64,000 bases of DNA from Streptomyces sp. H39-S7 (GTDB taxonomy: Bacteria; Actinomycetota; Actinomycetes; Streptomycetales; Streptomycetaceae). The DNA lies in the NCBI RefSeq assembly GCF_027158205.1, contig NZ_JAPVLU010000017.1, forward strand, positions 62,001 through 126,000. The letters run 5' to 3'. The notes under the pieces are model-generated. The model was not told the origin of the DNA and ran no database searches. It saw nothing but the letters and a program-made list of their open reading frames with translations. The translations under genes and the position numbers were made by a program. Of this stretch, positions 24,609 to 33,037 are shown piece after piece (within the stretch, counting starts at the first letter, position 1; every line of letters begins with the position of its first letter).

Positions 24609-25907
24609 ATGGACATCGAGGCGGGCACCGAGATCGTGGTGGTGGGTGGCGGGATGGCCGGCGCGCGCCTGGCGCAGCAGCTCGCGCCCGCCGCCCCGGA
24701 CGTCAGGGTGACGCTGTTCGGCGAGGAGCGGCACGCCCCGTACAACCGGGTGCTGCTCGCGGAGGTCCTCGCCGGGCGGTACGAGCCGGACGTCATCCGG
24801 CTGCCGGACACCGTCTGCACGGAACGCCGGGTGGTGCGGGTGGACCGCGCCGAACAGCTCGTGATCTGCGACGACGGCTCCGCCACCCACTACGACCGGC
24901 TGGTGCTGGCCACCGGCTCCAACCCGGTGCTGCCGCCGCTGCGCGGCCTGTTCGAGGCCGGGCGCGGCGAGCTGCCGCTGGGGGTGCACGCCTTCCGCAC
25001 CATGGACGACTGCCTGGCGCTGTCCGGGGCGGTGAGCCCCGGTGTACGGGCCGTGGTCGTCGGGGGCGGGCTGCTCGGCGTCTCCGCGGCGCGGGCGCTC
25101 GCCGCCCGCGGCGCCCATGTGGTCCTGCTCCAGCAGGGCGAGTACCTCATGGAGCGGCAGCTGGACGAGCAGTCCGGCAAAGTGCTGCGCGCGCATCTGG
25201 AGTCGATGGGGATCGAGGTCCACACCGAGTGCCGGGTGCGCGGGCTGCGGACCGAGCCGGACGGCACGTCACGGGCCGTCCGGTCCGTCGAACTCGCCGA
25301 CGGCTACTGCCTCGGCACCGACCTGGTCGTCCTCGCCTGCGGCGTGCGGCCCCGTACCGGGCTGGCGCAGGCGGCGGGGCTCGAGGTCGCCAAGGGCATC
25401 GTCGTGGACGACGAGCTGCGGACGTCCGACCCGCTCATCCACGCGATCGGCGACTGCTCGCAGCACGGCGGGGTCGTGTACGGCCTGGCCAATGCCGCCC
25501 GTGAGCAGGCCGACGCGCTGGCGCTGCTGCTCATCGGGGCGGCGCGGGCAGCGCACCCCGCGGCCGCGCCGCGCTACACGGGCACCCGCGCCCTGACCCG
25601 GCTGACCCTGGGCGGGTCGCACCCGAAGGAATCGACGCCCGTCGGCGCCACCGGCATCGCCCCCTTCGACCTCGCCGCCTTCGGCGACCCGCAGCCGGTC
25701 CCCGGCGACGACGTACTGCGCCTCACCGACGCGACCCGCGGCGCCTACCGGAAGGTCGTCATACGGGACGACCGGCTGGTCGGCGGGATCCTGCTCGGCG
25801 ATCTCGCCGCGGTGGGCACGCTCGCCCGCACCTGGGAGGCCGACGAGCCGCTCCCGGCCACATCCGCTCCGCTGCTCCACCTGCTCACCAACGACGGAGG
25901 TTCCTGA
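24609..25907 (+). CDS. NirB-like FAD/NAD(P) oxidoreductase subunit
   Basis: This 432-residue flavoprotein resembles the N-terminal reductase half of NirB: EIVVVGGGMAGARLAQQL (FAD), ATGSNPVLPPL, VVVGGGLLGVSAARALAARGAHV (NAD), and HAIGDCSQHGG. It has no sirohaem or iron-sulfur domain. It precedes nirB by 2 bp and is co-transcribed with nirB and nirD; S. coelicolor has, as I recall, a similar tandem nirB arrangement. It may supply electrons to nitrite or nitrate reductase (NarB here has no reductase partner of its own), but the acceptor is not proven. Confidence 0.85.
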   Translation: MDIEAGTEIVVVGGGMAGARLAQQLAPAAPDVRVTLFGEERHAPYNRVLLAEVLAGRYEPDVIRLPDTVCTERRVVRVDRAEQLVICDDGSATHYDRLVLATGSNPVLPPLRGLFEAGRGELPLGVHAFRTMDDCLALSGAVSPGVRAVVVGGGLLGVSAARALAARGAHVVLLQQGEYLMERQLDEQSGKVLRAHLESMGIEVHTECRVRGLRTEPDGTSRAVRSVELADGYCLGTDLVVLACGVRPRTGLAQAAGLEVAKGIVVDDELRTSDPLIHAIGDCSQHGGVVYGLANAAREQADALALLLIGAARAAHPAAAPRYTGTRALTRLTLGGSHPKESTPVGATGIAPFDLAAFGDPQPVPGDDVLRLTDATRGAYRKVVIRDDRLVGGILLGDLAAVGTLARTWEADEPLPATSAPLLHLLTNDGGS

Positions 25908-25909
25908 CC

Positions 25910-28516
25910 ATGGCTGTTGACACGATGGACGCTGCCACGACGCCCACGATCGTGCTGGTCGGCCACGGCATGGTCGGACAGCGGTTCCTGGAGGCGCTGG
26001 CCGACCGCGGCGTCACCGAGCGCTCGCGGGTGGTCGTGCTGTGCGAGGAACCCCGCGCGGCGTACGACCGGGTACACCTGACCTCGTACTTCTCCGGGAC
26101 GACGCCGGACGAGCTCGCCCTCGCCGAGGACGGCTTCATGGAGAAGCACGGCATCGAGCTGCGGCTGGGCGATCCCGCGGTCACCATCGACCGCGCCACC
26201 CGGACCGTGACGGCCCGCTCCGGGCTGGCCTTCGCCTACGACACGCTGGTGCTGGCCACCGGCTCCTTCCCGTTCGTGCCGCCGGTCCCGGGCAAGGACG
26301 CCGAGGGCTGTTTCGTGTACCGCACCATCGAGGACCTGCTGGCGATCGAGGAGTACGCCGCGTCCGGCGGCACCGGCACGGTCGTCGGCGGCGGTCTGCT
26401 CGGCCTGGAGGCGGCGGGCGCGCTGAAGGGGCTCGGACTGGACACGCACGTCGTGGAGTTCGCGCCGCGCCTGATGCCGGTGCAGGTCGACGAGGGCGGC
26501 GGTGAGGCGCTGCGGCGCACCATCGAGGAGATGGGCGTCACCGTCCACACCGGGGTCGGCACGCAGGCGATCGTCGCGGGCGAGGACGGCCGGGTCGCCG
26601 CGATGTCGCTGTCGGACGGCTCGACCCTCTCGACCGGCCTGGTGGTCTTCTCGGCCGGCGTCCGCCCCCGCGACCAGCTGGCCCGGGAGTGCGGGCTGCC
26701 CGTCGGCGAGCGCGGCGGGATCGTCGTGGACGAGCAGTGCCGTACCGAGGACGAGGCGGTCTACGCGATCGGCGAGTGCGCGCTGGCCTCCGACGGCCGG
26801 GTGTACGGGCTGGTCGCCCCCGGTTACGAGATGGCGGAGACGGCCGCGAAGATGATCGCGGGCGACGCCGGCTCCTTCAAGGGCGCGGACCTGTCGACGA
26901 AGCTGAAGCTGCTCGGCGTGGACGTGGCGAGCTTCGGTGACGCGCACGGCGCCACCCCCGGCTGCCTGGACGTGCTGTACTCCGACTCGCGCTCCGGTGT
27001 GTACAAGAAGCTCGTGGTCTCCCGCGAGGGCGTGCTGCTGGGCGGCATCCTGGTCGGCGACGCCGACTCGTACGGCATGCTGCGCCCGATGACCGGCTCG
27101 GTGCCGCCGGTGCCGCCCGAGCGGCTGGTCCTGCCGGCGGGCGCCGGCGGCCCGGTCGAGCTCGGCCCGTCGTCGCTGCCCGACACGGCGGTGATCTGCA
27201 GCTGCCACAACGTCACCAAGGGCGCGATACTCGACGCCGTCACCGAGCACTCCTGCACCACCGTGCCGGAGATCAAGAAGTGCACCAAGGCCGGTACCGG
27301 CTGCGGCAGTTGCCTGAAGGTGCTGGGGCAGCTGCTGCCCCCCGCCGAGGACCAGGGCCTGTGCGGCGACTTCGCGCACACCCGCCAGGAGCTGTACGAG
27401 ATCGTGCGCGCGCTGCGGGTCACCTCGTTCGCCGCGCTGCTCGACAGCCACGGGCGCGAGGCGGCCAAGGGCGGCGAGGGCTGCGAGATCTGCAAGCCCG
27501 CGGTGGCCTCGGTCATCGCCTCGCTCGCGCCGTCCATCGGCGCTCCGGTGCACGTACTGGACGGCGGCCAGGCCGCGCTCCAGGACACCAACGACCACTT
27601 CCTCGCCAACCTGCAGCGCAACGGCTCGTACTCGATCGTGCCGCGCATCCCCGGCGGTGAGATCACCCCCGAGAAGCTGATCGTGATCGGCGAGGTGGCC
27701 CGGGACTTCGGCCTCTACACGAAGATCACCGGCGGTCAGCGGATCGACCTCTTCGGCGCCCGCGTCGACCAACTGCCGCTGATCTGGACGCGGCTGGTGG
27801 ACGCCGGGTTCGAGTCGGGGCACGCGTACGGCAAGTCGCTGCGCACCGTGAAGTCGTGCGTGGGCAGCACCTGGTGCCGCTACGGGGTCCAGGACAGCGT
27901 GAAGATGGCCATCGACCTGGAGCTGCGGTACCGGGGGCTGCGCTCGCCGCACAAGCTCAAGTCGGCCGTCTCGGGGTGCGCGCGCGAGTGCGCGGAGGCC
28001 CGCGGCAAGGACTTCGGGATCATCGCCACCGCGTCGGGCTGGAACCTGTACGTCGGCGGCAACGGCGGCGCCACCCCGCGCCACGCGGACCTGCTGGCGC
28101 AGGACCTCAGCGACGCGGAACTGGTCCGGCTCATCGACCGCTTCCTGATGTTCTACATCCGCACCGCGGACCGCCTGGAGCGCACCTCCACCTGGCTGGA
28201 CCGGATCGAGGGCGGCCTGGACCACGTCCGCGACGTCGTCGTGCACGACTCGCTGGGCATCTGCGACGAGCTGGAGTCGCTGATGTCCGCGCACGTCGCG
28301 GGGTACCGCGACGAGTGGGCCGACACCATCAACGACCCCGAGCGGCTGAGCCGCTTCGTCTCCTTCGTCAACGCCCCGGACGTGCCCGACCCCAGCGTCC
28401 GGTTCGTCGAGGAGCGCGACCAGGTCAAGCCCGACCTGGACCTCCTGGCCGGCCCGGTGCTGCTCGCCGGACCCACCCTCGCCATCCGCACCCTCGAAGG
28501 GACGGTCACCGCATGA
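25910..28516 (+). CDS. nirB: Nitrite reductase [NAD(P)H], large subunit
   Basis: The 868-residue enzyme reduces nitrite to ammonium. In order: FAD domain (VLVGHGMVGQRFLEAL), NAD domain (TVVGGGLLGLEAAGAL, about residues 155-185), BFD-like [2Fe-2S] domain with cysteines in ICSCHNVT and KCTKAGTGCGSC (about 428-468), and the C-terminal sulfite/nitrite reductase repeats with sirohaem/[4Fe-4S] ligands in SCVGSTWCRYG (about 650) and SGCARECAEA (about 690). Length is normal. Its stop codon overlaps the nirD start (ATGA). Confidence 0.96.
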   Translation: MAVDTMDAATTPTIVLVGHGMVGQRFLEALADRGVTERSRVVVLCEEPRAAYDRVHLTSYFSGTTPDELALAEDGFMEKHGIELRLGDPAVTIDRATRTVTARSGLAFAYDTLVLATGSFPFVPPVPGKDAEGCFVYRTIEDLLAIEEYAASGGTGTVVGGGLLGLEAAGALKGLGLDTHVVEFAPRLMPVQVDEGGGEALRRTIEEMGVTVHTGVGTQAIVAGEDGRVAAMSLSDGSTLSTGLVVFSAGVRPRDQLARECGLPVGERGGIVVDEQCRTEDEAVYAIGECALASDGRVYGLVAPGYEMAETAAKMIAGDAGSFKGADLSTKLKLLGVDVASFGDAHGATPGCLDVLYSDSRSGVYKKLVVSREGVLLGGILVGDADSYGMLRPMTGSVPPVPPERLVLPAGAGGPVELGPSSLPDTAVICSCHNVTKGAILDAVTEHSCTTVPEIKKCTKAGTGCGSCLKVLGQLLPPAEDQGLCGDFAHTRQELYEIVRALRVTSFAALLDSHGREAAKGGEGCEICKPAVASVIASLAPSIGAPVHVLDGGQAALQDTNDHFLANLQRNGSYSIVPRIPGGEITPEKLIVIGEVARDFGLYTKITGGQRIDLFGARVDQLPLIWTRLVDAGFESGHAYGKSLRTVKSCVGSTWCRYGVQDSVKMAIDLELRYRGLRSPHKLKSAVSGCARECAEARGKDFGIIATASGWNLYVGGNGGATPRHADLLAQDLSDAELVRLIDRFLMFYIRTADRLERTSTWLDRIEGGLDHVRDVVVHDSLGICDELESLMSAHVAGYRDEWADTINDPERLSRFVSFVNAPDVPDPSVRFVEERDQVKPDLDLLAGPVLLAGPTLAIRTLEGTVTA

Positions 28517-28836
28517 CCATCGAACTCCTCCTGGACGACACGTGGTTCCCGGTCTGCGACGACACGCAGCTGACGCCGGGCCGGGGCGTCGCCGCCCTGC
28601 TGCCCGACGGCTCGCAGGCGGCCCTCTTCCAGGACCGGCACGGCGCCCTGTACGCGATCGGCAACCGGGACCCGTTCACCGGCGCCTACGTCCTGTCCCG
28701 CGGCCTGATCGGGTCGGACGCGGGACGGGCGTACGTCGCCTCCCCGCTGCTCAAGCAGCGCTTCGATCTGGCGACCGGAACCTGCCTGGACGACGAAACG
28801 GTCAGTACCGCCTCGTATGCCGTCAGATCCCTGTAA
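28513..28836 (+). CDS. nirD: Nitrite reductase [NAD(P)H], small subunit
   Basis: This 107-residue protein is the Rieske-like small subunit of assimilatory nitrite reductase: WFPVCDDTQLTPGRGVAALL, AALFQDRHGALYAIGNRDPFTGAYVLSRGLIG and YVASPLLKQRFDLATGTCLDD. As in other NirD proteins the Rieske cluster ligands are absent, so it is structural rather than redox-active. Translation is coupled to nirB by the ATGA overlap. It closes the nir operon; the iron-regulated promoter of the siderophore operon begins about 50 bp downstream. Confidence 0.93.
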   Translation: MTIELLLDDTWFPVCDDTQLTPGRGVAALLPDGSQAALFQDRHGALYAIGNRDPFTGAYVLSRGLIGSDAGRAYVASPLLKQRFDLATGTCLDDETVSTASYAVRSL

Positions 28837-28887
28837 TCGCCCCCGCCGCCGGATCCACGTCCCGCAACGTGGCGCATACACAGCGAG

Positions 28888-28918
28888 TTGACAAGGTTAG
28901 GTTTACCTAACCTAAGAT
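28888..28918 (+). promoter_or_regulatory. Promoter of the siderophore operon
   Basis: A perfect TTGACA -35 (28888-28893) and TAAGAT -10 (28913-28918) are separated by 19 bp, the iron box filling the spacer. Initiation 6-7 bp after the -10 would coincide with the GTG start codon at 28925, so the mRNA would be leaderless. Confidence 0.6.
28897..28915. promoter_or_regulatory. Iron box (DmdR1/IdeR operator)
   Basis: Read on the minus strand, the 19 bp TTAGGTTAGGTAAACCTAA match the actinobacterial iron box TTAGGTTAGGCTAACCTAA at 17 positions. The site fills the space between the -35 and -10 elements, so Fe(II)-loaded DmdR1 should block polymerase. It is the only clear iron box seen in the window and would control all genes from 28925 to at least 40320. 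Confidence 0.85.
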
Positions 28919-28924
28919 CGACGG

Positions 28925-29950
28925 GTGCTCAAGAACCAGCGGACGGCCGTAGCCGGTCGGCTTCCCTCCCCGGCTCGGCGGATACCGCTGTTCCTGCTCG
29001 GCGCACTCGCTCTGACGCTGTGCGGCGCCGCGAGCCTCGCGCTCGGCTCGCGGCCGGTGCCCCTCGGCACCGTGTTCGACGCCCTGTTCCACCACGCGCA
29101 CAGCCGTGACGCCGTGGTGGTCACCGGACTGCGCGTACCGCGCACCCTCATCGGGCTCGCGGTCGGCGCCGCGCTCGGGGTGGCGGGCGCCGTCGCCCAG
29201 GGCGTCACCCGCAACGCGCTGGCCTCACCGACCACGCTGGGGATCAACGCGGGCGCGGGCTTCGCCGTCGTCACGGCCATCTACGCCCTGCATCTGACGC
29301 ACCCCGCCCAGTACCTGTGGTTCGCGTTCGCCGGAGCGGCGGCCGCCGCGCTCTTCGCCCAGACGCTCGCCCGCCGGGCGGGCGACCTGGACCCGGTGCG
29401 CCTCGCGCTCGGCGGCACGGTACTGACGGCCGTCCTGGTCTCCTGGACCTCTGCCGTGATGCTGGCGAGCAACCGCACCCTGGACGAGGCCCGCTTCTGG
29501 CTCGCGGGCTCCCTGTCCGGGCGGACGCTCGACGTCCTCTACCCCGTACTCCCGCTCATCGCCGCCGGGTTGGTCATCGCCCTGGCCATCACCCCGGCCC
29601 TCAACGCCCTGGCCCTCGGCGACGAGACCGCGCAGGCGCTGGGCGTGCCGGTGGCGCGGATCCGGGTCGCCGGCGGCCTCGCCGTGGTGCTGCTCGCCGG
29701 CTCCGCCGTCGCGGTGGCGGGACCGGTCGCGTTCGTCGGGCTGGCCGCCCCGCACCTGGTGCGCCTGGTGTCCGGCAACGACCACCGGCTGCTGGTCCCC
29801 GGCTGCCTGATCGCCGGCCCCCTGCTGCTGCTCGGCGCCGACGTCCTGGGCCGCGTCGTGATCGCGCCCTCCGAACTGGAGGTCGGCATCGTCACCGCCT
29901 TCCTCGGCGCGCCGCTGCTCGCGGTGCTGGCCCGGAAGGTGGCCCGATGA
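28925..29950 (+). CDS. FecCD-family siderophore ABC permease (first)
   Basis: This 341-residue inner-membrane permease has about ten hydrophobic helices and the family motifs RVPRTLIGLAVGAALGVAGA, NALASPTTLGINAGAGF and, near the C-terminus, GPVAFVGLAAPHLVRL, the loop that contacts the ATPase. It forms a heterodimer with the next permease to import a ferric siderophore. GTG at 28925 is chosen because the -10 element ends 7 bp upstream, which suggests a leaderless message; no ribosome-binding site is present. Its stop overlaps the next start (ATGA). Confidence 0.93.
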   Translation: MLKNQRTAVAGRLPSPARRIPLFLLGALALTLCGAASLALGSRPVPLGTVFDALFHHAHSRDAVVVTGLRVPRTLIGLAVGAALGVAGAVAQGVTRNALASPTTLGINAGAGFAVVTAIYALHLTHPAQYLWFAFAGAAAAALFAQTLARRAGDLDPVRLALGGTVLTAVLVSWTSAVMLASNRTLDEARFWLAGSLSGRTLDVLYPVLPLIAAGLVIALAITPALNALALGDETAQALGVPVARIRVAGGLAVVLLAGSAVAVAGPVAFVGLAAPHLVRLVSGNDHRLLVPGCLIAGPLLLLGADVLGRVVIAPSELEVGIVTAFLGAPLLAVLARKVAR

Positions 29951-31002
29951 CCGCCCCTACCGTGCCCAGGCCTCGCCCCGCCACTCCGACGCGGCGTCCC
30001 TCACGCGGCCGCCGCACCGCCCTACTGGCCGCCGGCGCGGTGGCGGCGATCCTCGTGCTCGCCACCACCGCGCTCACCACCGGCCAGATCCCGATGCCCC
30101 CGCTCACCGCGCTGCGCGCCCTGATCGGCCTCGGCGACTCCGGCGACGTGTTGGTGGTCCAGGAGTTCCGGGCGCCCCGGGTGGCGGCGGCCCTCGTCGC
30201 CGGAGCCGGCCTCGCCGTCGCCGGGGCGCTGCTGCAGCGGCTGTTCCGCAACCCGCTCGCCTCCCCCGACGTCATGGGCGTGACCGGCGGCGCCTCGCTC
30301 GGCGCCGTCTCGCTGCTCGCCACCGGCGCCTCACAGACGCTCATCCCGCTGGCGGCCCTCGGCGGCGGGCTGCTCGCCGCCGTCCTGCTCGGCGCGTTCG
30401 CGTGGCGGTCGGGACTCGGCGTCACCCGGCTCGTCCTGGTGGGGCTGGCCGTGCAGGCCGGGCTGGCCGCCGCCGTCAACCTGATGGTGGTGCGCTTCCC
30501 CGCCGAACTCGCCAACTCGGCGCTGCAGTGGACGACGGGGTCACTCTACGGACGGACCTGGACCGAGGTGTCCGCCGCGGGCGGGGCCATGGCCGCGGCG
30601 ATGGCCGCCGCGTTCGTCCTGCACCGGCGCCTCGCCGTCCTCGACCTGGGTGACGACTCGGCGGGCGGGCTCGGCCTGGCGCCGTCCGCGGCGCGCCTGC
30701 AACTGCTGCTCACCGCCATCGTGCTGGCGTCGCTGGCCGCCGCCCTCACCGGCCCGGTCGCGTTCGTCGCACTCGCCGTACCGCACGTGGTCCGCTTCCT
30801 CGCCGGCCCGCCGACCGCGGGAACGCTCGCCCTGTCGGCGCTGACCGGCGCCGTCCTGCTGCTCGGCTCCGACCTGGTCGTCCAGCATCTGCTGCCGGTG
30901 CACGGACTGCCCGTCGGCGTGGTCACCGCGACTCTCGGCGCCCCCTGGCTCCTCGCCTTGATGATCCGTCAGAGCAGGCCCACGCACAGGAGTTTCGGAT
31001 GA
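29947..31002 (+). CDS. FecCD-family siderophore ABC permease (second)
   Basis: The 351-residue partner permease shows RAPRVAAALVAGAGLAVAGALLQ, NPLASPDVMGVTGGASLGAV and GPVAFVALAVPHVVRFLAGP. It begins with an Arg/Pro-rich cytoplasmic tail of about 25 residues before the first helix. The ATG lies inside the stop region of the first permease (ATGA overlap), and the ATPase gene overlaps its own stop in the same way, so the three transporter core genes are tightly coupled. Confidence 0.93.
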   Translation: MTAPTVPRPRPATPTRRPSRGRRTALLAAGAVAAILVLATTALTTGQIPMPPLTALRALIGLGDSGDVLVVQEFRAPRVAAALVAGAGLAVAGALLQRLFRNPLASPDVMGVTGGASLGAVSLLATGASQTLIPLAALGGGLLAAVLLGAFAWRSGLGVTRLVLVGLAVQAGLAAAVNLMVVRFPAELANSALQWTTGSLYGRTWTEVSAAGGAMAAAMAAAFVLHRRLAVLDLGDDSAGGLGLAPSAARLQLLLTAIVLASLAAALTGPVAFVALAVPHVVRFLAGPPTAGTLALSALTGAVLLLGSDLVVQHLLPVHGLPVGVVTATLGAPWLLALMIRQSRPTHRSFG

Positions 31003-31898
31003 CCGCCCGCGCCGACCGGCCGCCGCCCACCCAGCCGCGCATCAAGCCACCCACCCAGCCACCCGCCAGGCCCCGCACCGCGCCGCACACCAACCAGCTC
31101 TCCACCCACGGCCTGGACCTGCGCTACGGCGACCGCACGGTGATCGGCGGCCTGGACCTCGTCCTGCCCGGCGGCGCCGTCACCGCCATCGTCGGCCCCA
31201 ACGCCTGCGGGAAGTCGACGCTGCTGCGCGGGCTGACCCGGCTGCTCCCTCCCGCCGCCGGCAGCGTCGCCCTGGACGGCGCGGACATCCACCGGATGCC
31301 CGCCCGCGCGCTGGCCCGCCGGATGGGGCTGCTGCCGCAGCAGCCGGTAACCCCCGACGCGATCACCGTCGAGGCCCTGGTCCGGCTCGGCCGCTACCCG
31401 CACCAGCGGCTGCTCAGCCCCTGGTCGGCCACCGACCAGGCCGCCGTCGACGAGGCCCTGGACCGCACCGGCACCACGGAACTGCGCAACCAGCACGTCG
31501 ACCAGCTCTCCGGCGGCCAGCGGCAGCGCGCCTGGATCGCGCTGGCCCTCGCGCAGGACACCGAGCTGCTGCTCCTCGACGAGCCCACCACCTTCCTCGA
31601 CCTGCGCCACCAGCTCGACGTGCTCGACCTGGTCTCGGACCTGCACGCCGAGTCCGGGCGCACCGTCGTCATGGTGCTGCACGACCTCGGCCAGGCCGCC
31701 CGGTACGCCGACCATCTCGTCGTCCTCCAGGACGGCCGGCTGGCCGCGGCCGGCCCGCCCTCCGAGGTGCTCGACGCCGCGCTGGTGAAGTCCGTGTTCG
31801 ACGTGGAGTGCCAGGTCATCCCCGACCCCGAGACCGGCACCCCGCTCGTCGTCCCGCGCGGACGCGCCAGACGCCACACCGCCGTCGTCACCAGCTGA
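30999..31898 (+). CDS. Siderophore ABC transporter ATP-binding protein
   Basis: This 299-residue ATPase has Walker A GPNACGKST, the Q-loop, signature LSGGQRQRAWIALALAQ, Walker B LLLLDEPTTFLD and the switch His in MVLHDLGQAARYADH. It is a FepC/FecE-type subunit that energises ferric-siderophore import with the two permeases. The first 33 residues are a Pro/Arg-rich extension not usual in the family; internal starts are possible, but the ATG overlaps the preceding stop codon. A C-terminal PRGRARRHT tail follows the core. Confidence 0.94.
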   Translation: MTARADRPPPTQPRIKPPTQPPARPRTAPHTNQLSTHGLDLRYGDRTVIGGLDLVLPGGAVTAIVGPNACGKSTLLRGLTRLLPPAAGSVALDGADIHRMPARALARRMGLLPQQPVTPDAITVEALVRLGRYPHQRLLSPWSATDQAAVDEALDRTGTTELRNQHVDQLSGGQRQRAWIALALAQDTELLLLDEPTTFLDLRHQLDVLDLVSDLHAESGRTVVMVLHDLGQAARYADHLVVLQDGRLAAAGPPSEVLDAALVKSVFDVECQVIPDPETGTPLVVPRGRARRHTAVVTS

Positions 31899-31946
31899 CC
31901 CTCCCCCGTCCCCCCTTCTGCTCCAACGGCAAGGACCCCCACCCTC

Positions 31947-32954
31947 ATGAACACCAGAGCCCCGCTCCGCCGGCGCCTCGTCCGGCTGATCGCCGCGCCC
32001 GTCGCCCTCGTCATCGGCGTGGGCGCGCTCGCCGCCTGCGGCAGCGAAACCGGGACCAAGGACGGCAAGGCGAACGCCGCGGCCACCGCCGACGGCTTCC
32101 CGCGCACCCTCACGCACGCCATGGGCAGCACCACGATCCCCGCGAAGCCGCAGCGCGTGGTCGTGCTCGACACCGGCGAGCTGGACGACGTGACGATGCT
32201 CGGCATCACCCCGGTCGGCGCGGTCGCGCCGCACCTGAAGTCCGAGGGCGGCTTCCCCGCGTACCTGAAGGGCAGGACGGACGGCACCAAGGACGTCGGC
32301 CCGTCCGCGGAGCCCAACCTGGAGCTGATCGCGTCCCTCAAGCCGGACCTGATCCTGTCCTCGAAGGTCCGCCACGAGAAGGTCTACGACAAGCTCAAGG
32401 CCATCGCGCCGACCGTCTTCACCGCGACCACCGGCTTCCCGTGGAAGGCGAACCTGGCCGTCCACGCCAAGGCCCTCGGCCTGGAGAAGGAAGCCGCCAC
32501 GGCGCTGACGTCCTACGAGGCCCGCGCGAAGAAGCTCGGCGAGGCCATCAAGGCCAGGAACGGCGGCAAGGAGCCGACCGCGTCGGTCGTCCGCTTCGTC
32601 GCCGGCCCGACCCGGCTCTACCAGCTGGACTCGTTCAGCGGCGTCGTGCTCACCGACATCGGCCTGCGCCGCCCGGCCTCGCAGAACGTCCACAGCGCGA
32701 TGCTGGAGGTCGGTCCCGAGCAGATCGACAAGGCCGACGCGGACCTCGTCTTCGTCACCGTCTCCGACGACCCTGCCAAGACGCAGCAGAGCGTCGTCGA
32801 GTCCAACCCGGTCTGGAAGGACCTGGACGCGGTCAGGAACCACAAGGTCGTCAACGTGACCGACGAGACCTGGATGTCCGGCATCGGCGTGCAGGCCGCG
32901 ATCAGCATGCTCGGCGACGTGGCCAAGGCCGCGGGCGTCGACCTGCCGAAGTAA
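31947..32954 (+). CDS. Iron-siderophore substrate-binding lipoprotein
   Basis: This 335-residue lipoprotein has a basic N-terminus, a hydrophobic signal and a lipobox LAAC with the lipidated Cys31. The mature part is a class III periplasmic-binding fold: PQRVVVLDTGELDDVTMLGI, EPNLELIASLKPDLILSS and VETWMS-like C-terminal elements. It captures the ferric siderophore at the outer face of the membrane and delivers it to the permeases encoded upstream. It is 48 bp after the ATPase gene and followed by a strong stem-loop before the biosynthetic genes. Confidence 0.93.
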   Translation: MNTRAPLRRRLVRLIAAPVALVIGVGALAACGSETGTKDGKANAAATADGFPRTLTHAMGSTTIPAKPQRVVVLDTGELDDVTMLGITPVGAVAPHLKSEGGFPAYLKGRTDGTKDVGPSAEPNLELIASLKPDLILSSKVRHEKVYDKLKAIAPTVFTATTGFPWKANLAVHAKALGLEKEAATALTSYEARAKKLGEAIKARNGGKEPTASVVRFVAGPTRLYQLDSFSGVVLTDIGLRRPASQNVHSAMLEVGPEQIDKADADLVFVTVSDDPAKTQQSVVESNPVWKDLDAVRNHKVVNVTDETWMSGIGVQAAISMLGDVAKAAGVDLPK

Positions 32955-32970
32955 CGCGCTCCGTGTGAGA

Positions 32971-33001
32971 GGGGGCGGGCCTCCTCCGCCGGCCCGCCCC
33001 C
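32971..33001 (+). terminator. Stem-loop between import and synthesis genes
   Basis: GGGGGCGGGCC and GGCCCGCCCCC form a perfect 11-bp stem with a 9-nt loop, 17 bp after the binding-protein gene and 36 bp before the ATP-grasp gene. It can act as a partial terminator or RNA-stabilising processing site, lowering the synthetic genes relative to the transporter genes. No separate promoter is obvious downstream, so complete termination is unlikely. Confidence 0.6.
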
Positions 33002-33037
33002 TCCCCCTCCACACGTTCCAGAACAGGACCACCGGCC

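Noticed and set aside
25745-28294. Long minus-strand open frame opposite nirB
   Set aside because: It mirrors nirB codon positions and has no start context or domain; nirB on the other strand is unmistakable.
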